From JAJDYQ01 sp965214035 (GTDB lineage: Bacteria > Pseudomonadota > Gammaproteobacteria > JAJDYQ01): 64,000 nt of DNA. The translations under genes and the position numbers were made by a program. Location of the stretch: contig OZ243932.1 of NCBI GenBank assembly GCA_965214035.1, forward strand, positions 1 to 64,000, written 5' to 3'. The notes under the pieces are model-generated. The model saw nothing but the letters and a program-made list of their open reading frames with translations. It ran no database searches and had not been told where the DNA came from. Positions 34,140 through 44,300 of the stretch are shown piece by piece. Each line of letters begins with the position of its first letter. Within the stretch, counting starts at the first letter, position 1.

Positions 34140-34415
34140 TCAGAGATATATTGCCTCGTGAATCAGGCTGATATTACGACGCAAAAGGAATTTCTCAGGT
34201 TGTGGTTGGCTTCGCATAACTTATCCAGTAGTTCAGGGGTCGATATTTCACATACTGTCGCCGTCTCTAATGCCATAGCGGTGGAATTGGGACATATATC
34301 CCCAGCCCATCCAGACCCACAATCTCGCCGGGCAGGTAAAAGCCGGTTATCTGCTCCCGGCCCTGCTCGTTAATGATGAATGTTTTATAAGAACCTGAGC
34401 TGACAGCGAAAATTC
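34140..34415 (-). pseudogene. Fnr/Crp-family regulator fragment, multiply frameshifted
   Basis: Read leftwards and shifting frame, the pieces are IFAVSSGSYKTFIINEQGRE then QITGFYLPGEIVGLDGLG; STAMALETATVCEISTPELL then DKLCEANHNLRNS; and FLLRRNISLIHEA. These match successive blocks of the cyclic-nucleotide-type sensor domain of Fnr proteins. At least two frame changes and missing ends make it inactive. No DNA-binding domain remains. Confidence 0.7.
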
Positions 34416-34459
34416 TTCATGATGCTGCTTTCTGCATTAGGATAGCAATATCCGTTTGA

Positions 34460-34792
34460 ATGGTTATCCAGATCATGGTTTTGCCTCCAAAACGACAGGG
34501 CCGCTCGCTTTCCGAATGGTTTCAGACAACAGCAGGAGCAGACTTACTGGAAAAGGAAAATGCCCTGTTGAAGAAAGTCCTGCCGGAGCTGTTTGGCTAT
34601 CATCTACTGTGGACCGGGGAAGGGAATTATTGTTCGGGTGTTGCAGCTTCATCGGTCGCACACCATGTCCGCCTGCAGGCACCGGATAAATCCGCTGCCA
34701 AAGATTGTGATGTCATCGGCAGCCATACCAGCCTGCCTGTTCAGCGGGACAGCATTGATGTTGTCATTCTGCCGCATATGACCCACACCCAC
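34460..34792 (+). pseudogene. YafS-like SAM-dependent methyltransferase fragment
   Basis: The first 110 or so residues resemble the methyltransferase encoded next to rnhA/gloB in gammaproteobacteria: SLSEWFQTTAGADLLEKEN, LFGYHLLWTG, SHTSLPVQRDSIDVVILPHM. The family continues with a DPHxLLRExxRVL helix, which is absent. After 34790 the frame becomes unrelated. It is a 3'-truncated relic. Confidence 0.6.
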
Positions 34793-34939
34793 ATGCGATC
34801 CACCGATAAAACAGCGCATTATAACCGGCAAAATCCCTCCATAAAGGCAGCCGTGATCACAAGCCCCGACCCAATACACCATAAATTTCGACAAAAAATA
34901 CAATTTATGCTACAAAAGGCTGTTTTTTTGCTGACCGGC

Positions 34940-34948
34940 TGCTATAAT
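34940..34948 (+). promoter_or_regulatory. Extended -10 promoter upstream of the giant autotransporter
   Basis: TGCTATAAT is a consensus extended -10 element, about 320 bases before the proposed start codon. No clear -35 is needed for this class. It is the best promoter candidate for the transcript crossing the C-tract. Confidence 0.5.
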
Positions 34949-35107
34949 TCAGGAAACAAAGACCAACTGAACCGCTTGCCAGTGATGGCAGGCTGATTTA
35001 AGATAAGCCCAACCCTGTCAGCGGGCACGGTATCCGGCCCTTGCAACGGATACCACAAACAGTAACCGATAATCGGAAATTGATGAAAACACACGACGGA
35101 GAATAAC

Positions 35108-35377
35108 ATGAAATCTGGACAAAAATGGATTCTGAACAGCAACAAGGGTCATACCGTGATATGCAAAATCATCACAGTCATAAACAATGCCTTGCGACCG
35201 GCAGGCATCGATATTGACCTGTGTAAAAATACAGCCCCCCCCCCCCCCAAATGGGAGGGTACGCCTGATGTCAGCCACCGGCATGAGGCACCGGACAAGA
35301 ACCGCAATCCCGTCATGGTGCTATTTCCCGTCATTCCTGCGAAAGCAGGAATCCACACCCCCCGCCATATCCGGTAA
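35108..35377 (+). CDS. Short leader ORF that crosses the C-tract (uncertain)
   Basis: An 89-codon frame from ATG 35108, with GGAG seven bases upstream, the best ribosome binding site in the region. It reads through the poly-C run and ends inside the autotransporter's N-terminal region in a different frame. With one C fewer, or two more, it would fuse in frame to the autotransporter. It resembles no known protein and may be a translated leader or a phase-variable N-terminus. Confidence 0.35.
   Translation: MKSGQKWILNSNKGHTVICKIITVINNALRPAGIDIDLCKNTAPPPPKWEGTPDVSHRHEAPDKNRNPVMVLFPVIPAKAGIHTPRHIR
35235..35248 (+). repeat. Homopolymeric tract of 14 C (candidate phase-variation site)
   Basis: An uninterrupted C14 run lies 19 bases upstream of the autotransporter ATG (35268) and just before its GGGAGG ribosome binding site. 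Runs of this length slip readily in replication and are typical of contingency loci controlling surface proteins. Confidence 0.85.
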
Positions 35378-38300
35378 TCGGGTCAAACCCACAACAATAC
35401 GCCGGCTGCGCCGCTCTGTCGCCGCAGTCCTGCTCGGACTGCCGCTGCTGTTCGGGCTGGCGACGCAAGCGGTGGCACAAAGTACACCGACGCTCAGTGT
35501 GGAAATCCCCACTCTCGCCGAAGGTGAATCCGGTGTCATCAGATTCACCCTGAGCGGGACATCGACACAGACAATCACTGTTCGCACAGGATTGTTGGCT
35601 GCCTCATTTAATTGCGCCAGAACAATAGGCTTTTCTTTTTCTTGTCCGGAAGGTACCAGCGATGCCACTTTTGGCGATGATTATTCTTTTCCGCTGTTCG
35701 GTAACGCTGTTACTTTTCCCCCCGGCGAAACAACCAGGACAATCAGCGTGACAACAATAGCTGATGGTCTCGCAGAAGGTACCGAGGTTTTCCCCTGGAT
35801 TGTCATTCCTCCGTCTTCTCACATCATCGATCCGATGACACCAGCCGATGCTACTGTAGTTGACCAACTCATTTGGTTCGGTTATATCCTCGATACCCCC
35901 GCTGTGATGACCATTACGGCGGATGAAGCCACCGTTTCCGAAGGCTCGCCGGCCAGCTTCACCATCACAGCCAACCCGGCTCCTGGACAGGACACCACGG
36001 TCAACCTGATGGTGACCGAGGCCGACGGCGACAACAACTTTGTGGCGTCCGGCGACGAGGGTGCTCAGACCGTCATACTGCCGGCTGGCGCGGGTTCCGT
36101 CACCCATACGATTGGCACTATCCTTGACAACACCATCGGCGATGACGACGACGGCACCCTCACGGTCGCGCTGGCCACCGGCGACGGCTACACCGTCGGC
36201 ACCACCACCCATACGGCCATGGTGACCATCACCAACAATGTCCCCCATGTCGTATCCGTCAGCATCGAACCGGCAGCAGGAGATGAAGGCAATAGTGGTG
36301 GCTTGACCGATGCCGCCACACTGACCTTTACCGTGAATCCGCCAAGGCCAGAGGGATTCAGGTTTAGAATCTGTCTGGACGGTGGTACCGCCGAGCGTGG
36401 TAGCAGTGCAGACTATCAGTTCACGGGCCTAAATGACATAGTGGTTCCTATTGCTCCTGCTGGTAGTTGCGATAACGCTCTGGATTTCTTCTTCAACAGT
36501 AATCAGGCATCCTTCAGCCAAAAAATCCGGGTCAACGGTGACAGCCTGTTCGAGGGCGACGAAACGGTCATCGTCAGCCTGCAACGAATCAATAATTTGG
36601 GCGGCAACCTCGACACTCCCGACGATGTCATCATCTCCCCCACGGCTGGCATTGTCACCTACACCATTCAAAATGACGACACCCCGCCAGAGCTGACCAT
36701 CACAGCCGCCGACATGGTCACCGAAGGCTCGACGGCCATCTTCACCATCACGGCCAACCCGGCTTCTGGACAGCCCACCACGGTCAACCTGATGGTCAGC
36801 GAGGCTGACGACGACAACTTTGTGGCGTCCGGCGACAAGGGTCCTAAGCCCTTCCTGCTGCCGGCCGGCGTGGGTTCCGTCAGGTATGAAATAGACACCG
36901 TCCTTGACAACACCATCGGCGATGTCGAAAACGGCACCCTCACGGTGGCACTGGCCACCGGCGACGGCTACACCATCGGCTCCACCAATACGGCCGTGGT
37001 CGCCATCATCAATGAGGAGCCGCATGTCGTATCCATGAGCATCGAACCGGCAGCAGGGGCGGAGGGCAGCAGCGGGGGCTTTGTGGATGCGGCCACCGTG
37101 ACTTTTACCGTGGATCCGCCCAGATCGGCAGATTTTGATGTCGCACTATGTGCCCCGGGTGGTAGCATCGTTACCGCCGAGCGCGGCAGCAGCAGCAGTG
37201 CGGACTATCAGTACACAGACATGGATGACACAGCACTTGGTTTTACCAATACTCTTCTCGGTATTCCGTGCCGGTTATTAACCTTTAATGGTGGTATATC
37301 GTCCCTCTCCCATAAGATCCGCGTCAATGGCGACAGCGTGTTTGAAAACGATGAAATGTTTCAGATACAACTACGGGGGAATAGTCCTTTATTGTCTCGA
37401 GCCATTGGTGGTTCTGTTACCCCAGCTAATGTCGTTTTCCCAGGTGTCGGCGGCGCAGTAAGCACCGCCAACTACACCATCCGCAATGACGATGACCCGC
37501 CCATGATTTCCATTGCCGGCGGCAGTCCGAATCCGGCCACCGAGGGAGCCGGCACGCTCACCTACACACTGACGGCGGACAAACCCCCGGCCACGGACCT
37601 GACCATTGACCTGACCGTCATGGACGCACCCGGCAGTGACTTTATTGCAGCAGAAGGCGACCAGAACGTCACCTTCCCGGCCGGCACCACCATGCTCAAC
37701 TACGAAATTCCGATCACCGACGATGAAGTCGATGAAGCCAGCGGCGAGGTCACGGTGACAATCAATGACGGTACCGACTATACCGCCGGCACCGATACGG
37801 CCACCATCACGGTGCTGGACGACGATAGAACCACCGTCACCCTGGCCGAAAATCCGGTCGGCGACCTCGATGAAGGTGCCCGCAAACAGATTACCCTGAC
37901 CGTGAACCGTCCACTGGGTGGCAGAGGTTTTATCGAATCGCTGTTCGTGCGGTTAATGTTCGGCGGCACCGCCACACTGGGTACGGACTACACCCTGACC
38001 GGCATCTCGGCGACCCACGTGGGTTACAGTCAGCTGGATCGTCCGGGGATTAGTATTGAATTTACCGGCCCGGGCTCCGAGCCTGCTGCCACCACCGCCA
38101 CGCTGATCCTGACAACCACCGCGGATGGCGTCTCCGACTCCGGCGAAGACATCACCATTGCTGTGAGCAGCGTGTCCAATGCCGCTGGCCTGGACGGCGG
38201 TGTGGGTGTGATCGGCACCAGCACGATTGCCTTTGACATTATCGAACAACCGGCGCTGGTACTGAATCCATCCACCCTGACCATTGACGAGGGCGATACC

Positions 38301-41300
38301 GCGACCTACACCGTGTCTCTGGCCACCCAGCCCAATGCGGCAGTGGCTATTGCTCTCAGTGGTCAGGCCGATACCGATCTGACCCTGAGTGATGATACCC
38401 TCAACTTCACCATGATGAACTGGAACCAGCCGCAGACCATCACGGTCACCGCCGGGTCGGACGACGACGCCCAATCGGATGACCCGATCGCCCTGTTGCA
38501 CACCGCCACCGGTGGCGACTATGCCACCGTCACCGGTGAAGTCACGGTCACCATCACCGAAGACGATACGGCCGGTATCACCGTACAGCCGACCACCCTG
38601 GCCGTGGATGAAGACGGCACCGCCACCTACACCGTGGTGTTGACCTCGGCACCGGCCCCGGCCAGCGAGGTCATCATCACGGTTGATTCGGGCACGGTCG
38701 CCACCGTCAATAATGACATGCTGACCTTTACCCAGAGTAACTGGAATCAGGCACAGACGGTCACCGTGACCGGCATGGATGACGCGGTGCACAATGCCGG
38801 CGATACACGCCCTGGCACCATCACCCACGCCATTAGTCAGGGCGACAGCGGCGATTATCCCATTGGCCGTGAGATTGACCCGGTACAGCTCACCGTCGCC
38901 GACAACGACGATCCGGCCTTGAGCGTACAAGTGGTGGGCGACCATACCGACATTGACGAAGGCGGCACCCGCACCATACAGATCACCGTATCGCCAGATA
39001 CCGGCGAGAGCTTTATGCTGCTCGATGTCCGTCCCTTGCTGAGGATCAGCGACGGCTATGAGTTGACGCTGGATCAGACCGACACCAGCCTGGATCCGAC
39101 CCTGCAATTTGAGGTCAGCGTGACCGACAATGATCAGGATGGGGCGGATGGTATGCTGACCATTGATGTTTCCTCCGTGAGCGGCTATGCCGCCGGCAGC
39201 CCGGCCACGCTGCAACTGACTGTCAATGACAACGACGAGGCCGGCATCGCCGTACAGCCGACCACCCTGACCGTGGATGAAGGCGGCACCGACAGCTACA
39301 GCGTGGCACTGACCTCACAGCCAGCCGCCAGCGTCACCGTCACCGCTACTCCCGGCACCGGCATCACGATGACCGACACCACCCTGACCTTTACCAGCAC
39401 GGACTGGAACGAGGCACAGACCCTCATCGTCACCGGTCAGGATGACGAGGATGCCAATGATGGCGGTCAGCGGCAGGTCGCCATCAGCCACGCGGTCACC
39501 TCCACCGACACGACCTATAACCGTGCGGCCGATTCGGTCTCCGTGACCGTGCGAGACGACGATGATATTACGGTGTCTTTCGCGGCCGCCACGGTGTCGG
39601 TGGGTGAGGGAGCGGGTACCGGCACCTTCCGTATTATGCTCAGTGCCACACGGGCCACCGATCTGACGGTGGGTTACACGGAGGTGAGCGGCAGCAGCAC
39701 GGCCGTGGTGGGTACGGACTACACGGCCTTGAGCGGTTCCGTTGTGGTACCGGCCGGCGACCGGCAGGCCGATATTGTCGTGACGCTGACCGACGACAGC
39801 ACCGTGGCGGCCGACAAGACGCTGACCCTGAGCCTGACGGACGGCAGCGGCTATGTGGCAGCCGACCCCGACACGGCGGTGATGACCATTGTCAACGACG
39901 ACCGGCTACAGGTGGCCTTTGAGCAGGAGCGCTACACGGTCATCGAGGCGGCCGGTGCGGTCTCACTGAATGTGGTCGCCAGCGGCGACAGCGATCTGGC
40001 GACGACACTGGCGATTCGTTTCACGGACGGCACAGCGATAGCCGGCACGGATTACACGGGCGATGCCATCACATCCATCACCATCCCGGCCGGGGTCTCT
40101 GCGGTGGAATTTGACGTGCCGATCACCGAGGATGGAATCGATGAGGTGAATGAGGACTTTATGGCGGTGCTGAGCGTGGACCCGGCTTCATCGGCCGTGG
40201 CCGAGCCGGGCACCTCATCCCGCACACAGATAGTCATTACCGACGACGATCCGACTGTCGTCAGCCTGAACTACACGGGCGCGGATATGATTGAAGAAGG
40301 CGACACCGTGGAGTTCACGGTCGCCCTGGGTCGTGCCCTGACGGATGGCGAGATCATTGATGTGCCGCTGAGCGTAACCGGCACCGGTGTCGAGCTGGCG
40401 GACTGGAGTCTGGCACTACAATCGGGCACGGGTGTGGTTCTGTCCAAGGAGGACACAATGACCCCACAACTGAGTTTTGAGAATGCTGGCGCACAGAGTG
40501 CCCAACTGACCCTGACCGCCATCGGCGACAATACGATGGAGGGCAGCGGCTCCGAGACCTTCATCATTGCCCTGGGTCCGGACGGCACGGTCACCAATGG
40601 CTTTGACCACAGCAGTCTGAACACCAATGTGGGCGGCGGTGCCGATCCGGATTCACCCGACCATTTCAGTGTGCAGGTCAACGATGCCATTGTCACGCCG
40701 ATGATCACCATCACCGGCGGTACCACGGTCACAGAAGGCATGGGCAGTGCCAGCTTTACCCTGACCGCCACACCACCGCCGACCGACGCCCTGACCCTGA
40801 TGCTCAATATCAGCGGTGGCAGCGGTTTTATCGCCATCAGCGGCGCACAGACGGTTGCCCTGAACGGTGGCTCCCGCACGGTGACCTATTTGATTGCGAC
40901 GCAGGGCGATGCCGTGGATGAACCCAATGGCACGGTCACCGTGACCGTAGGTACTGGTACGGGCTATGATGTGGGCGATCCGTCCGTGGCGTCCGTCGGA
41001 GTGCATGACGACGATGCCACCACAGTCACGCTGGTCGGTACGGCGGATGATGTGGCCGAAGGCAGCAGCAAACCGCTCACCCTCACCCTGGGTCGTGTTC
41101 TGACGGCCGGCGAGCAACTGACCGTGCCGCTGACCTTCGGCGGTACCGCCACCTTCGGCACCGACTACACATTGACCGGCACCACAGCCAATGGCGTGGA
41201 TTACAGCGATCTGAGCGGCGGCAGCGTGATCTTCAGCGCCGGTGGTCAGATGGCCACCCTGACCCTGATGGCACAAACGGATGCCGTGGCCGAGACCGGC

Positions 41301-44300
41301 GGCGAAACGGTGCGCATTGCTCTGGGCACACTGGACAGCAACTCCGGCACCAACCTGGGCGGCGGTGCCTCTGGCATGGGCAATGTTGATTTTACGATTC
41401 AGGAACAGCCGGCTATTGTGTTGACCCCGACCCGCCTGACCCTCATTGAAGGCGACAGTGCCAGCTATCGCATCAGCCTGGCAGCCGCACCGAGCGCCGA
41501 TGTCATGGTGACCCTCACCGGCACGAATGCCGAACTGGAGGCCGATGACACCACCCTGACCTTTACCTCACAGAACTGGGGTAACCCGCAGACCGTCACG
41601 CTGACGGCGGTCACGGACAGTAACACCGTGATGGATCAGGTGACGCTGACCCACAGTGCCGATGCCGGCTATGATTCCGTCACGGCCGATCTGGAGGTGA
41701 CCATCACCGACAGTTCGCCGCAGTTGCAGTTTTCAGGCACGGAGATTGAGCTGGATGAAGGGGGCACTACCAGCTACACCGTGCGCCTGTCGGCTCGGCC
41801 GATAGCGGAAGTCACGGTCATGCTCAGTGGCCATGCCGATACGTCCTTAACCGTGAATCCGCTTGCGTTGACCTTTAGCACGATGAACTGGAACGAGACG
41901 CAGGTCATTACCCTGACAGCCGGCACGGACAGCAACAGCGTGAATGAGGCTGCCGTGACACTGGTTCATGCGGCGGATGCCGGCTTCGGCGAGGTCCGTC
42001 GGGATGTGACGGTGACGATTACCGACACCGACACACCGGACAGCACAGGGAATTTGGTGCTCTCAGAGAGCAGCCTGGATATGGGAGAAAATGATACCGC
42101 GAGCTACACGGTGGTGCTGGACACCCGTCCATCGGGCGATGTGACGGTGAGAGTATCTTCCGGGGATGCGACCCGCCTGCGGGTGACCGGCGGTGACCGC
42201 CTGACCTTTACGCCGACCAACTGGAATCAGGCACAGACGGTGACGGTGATGGCCAGAGACGGCGCCGACAGTGATGCCAATCAGGTGATGCTGACGCATA
42301 CGGCGGATGCCGGCTACGATCCGGTCACCCTGCCGGTTGAGATTGCCGATGACGATGTGCCGCGTCTGCTGCTGAGTGTTGATGAGTTGAGCTTGATTGA
42401 AGGCGGCAGTGCGAGCTACACGGTAGCACTGGGTACCCGTCCATCGGGCAATGTGACGGTCGCACTGAGCGGTCAGGGCAGCACTTTGAGGCCGGACAGG
42501 TCCGAACTGACTTTTGATGCCAGCAACTGGGCTCAGGCGCAGACCATCACGCTGACGGCGGTCATGGACACTAACACCGATGATGATCAAGTGAGATTGA
42601 CTCACACAGCCAGTGGTGGCTATAGTGCGGCCCCGGTCCGCCTGCCGGTGACCATCACCGACAGTTCGCCGCAGTTGCAGTTTTCACGCATGGCGATTGA
42701 CCTCGATGAAGGCGGCAGTACCCGCTACACCGTGCGCCTATCGGCTCGGCCGGTGGCGGAAGTCACAGTCATGCTCAGCGGTCATGCCGGTACCGGCATG
42801 AGCGTGAATCCGCTTGAGTTGACCTTTGGCCTGACGGACTGGAATCAGGCACAGACCATTACCCTGACAGCCGGCACGGACAGCAACAGTGTGGATGAGA
42901 CCATCACGTTGACCCATAGCGCGAATGCCGGCTACGGTGAGGTGACGGAAGAGGTGACGGTCACGGTCCGGGACAGCGATGAATCGGCCGACATGACGGC
43001 CATGCAGGCCGCACAGCAGATGTGGCTGCCGCGTTTTGGTCTGACGGCCGTCGAGCACATGCTGGGCGGGCTGGACTATCGCTTTTCGGCATCGAGTCAG
43101 CCGGGTCTGTCGGGCAATCTGAACGGTCTGCCGCGCGGTCAGTCATTCAATGCGGCGCGTTTGTTGTCCAGCCGTGGCAGCCCGGATGCCAGTGCGATGG
43201 GTATTGAGCAGTTGGGTGCCGGTTCGTCGGATCGTCCGCGCAAGCTGTCACGCACCCTGTCACTGCCGAAGCTGCTGCCGTCGTTGCTGCGTGGTAGTCA
43301 TTTCACATTCACGGATCAGGACGGCACCTCCATCTGGGGTCAGGCGGCCTATACGAAGTACAAAGACGGTGAAGAAGCTGGTACTTCGATAGACGGCGAG
43401 GTCACCACGGCCATGCTGGGCATTGACCGCGATAACGGTCAGACGCTGGTCGGTCTGGCACTGGCCTACAGCGACAGCGATGGCGAATGGCAGGATGCAT
43501 CGTACGAAGGTAAGCAGTCCGGTATGCTGGTTTCCATGCTGCCGTATCTGCACTACGACCTGAGCGAACGCCTGCAACTGTGGGGAGCGGCCAGCTATGG
43601 GCGGGGCGACCTGAAGCAGACTCAGACTTCACAAACCGGTATGGAATCGAAGCACAATCTGGTGCAGCTATCGGCCACCGCCGGTCTGCGCGGCACGCTG
43701 CTGGAGCGTCCGGTGGAAGAGGGCGGTTTGACCCTGGAGCTGATTTCGGGCCTGACACTGGCACGTATTGAGGCGGATGATTCCCGCGTCATGGTGGGCA
43801 CCGAGGCGGATACGCAGCGTTTCCGCATGGGTCTGGCCTGGTCCTGGCAGTTACCGGAAGAGGACGGTGTGCGTCTGACACCGGAACTGGAGCTGGGTCT
43901 GCGTTATGACGGCGGCGATACCAGCGAAGGCTTTGGTCTGGAGCTGGGCGGCGGCCTGAGCTGGCAGACACCGGCCAAGGGTTTGACGGTGGATATACGC
44001 GGTCGCTATCTGCTGGAGCATGAGGCTGCCGAGCGTGAGGAGTGGGGTCTGTCCGGCTCACTGCGCTATGAGGCGTGGCCAAACTCGGCCTATGGCCCGT
44101 CGTTCAGCCTGCGCCATGAGTACGGCAATGCACCGGCGGCCAGTGGTCTGGATCGGTTGTTGTCGGATTCATTGACGGATGCGCTGGAGGAAGAAGACAA
44201 CCGACATACTGCTGCCGTATCGAGCCGCTGGACGCTGAAAGGCGAGTGGGGCTTTGCCCTGACAGACGATGCCACCGGCATCCCCTATGCGAGCCTGTCG

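Noticed and set aside
35187..35267. A start for the autotransporter before the C-tract at 35187
   Set aside because: It lacks a ribosome binding site and would translate the poly-C run as proline; ATG 35268 has a good GGGAGG site. Kept only as an open possibility in the phase-variation finding.
37953..39215. A 420-codon minus-strand frame inside the giant autotransporter, and several other long antisense frames at 36429-42605
   Set aside because: They mirror the GC-rich repetitive codons of the autotransporter, encode low-complexity G/H/R-rich peptides and match no family.
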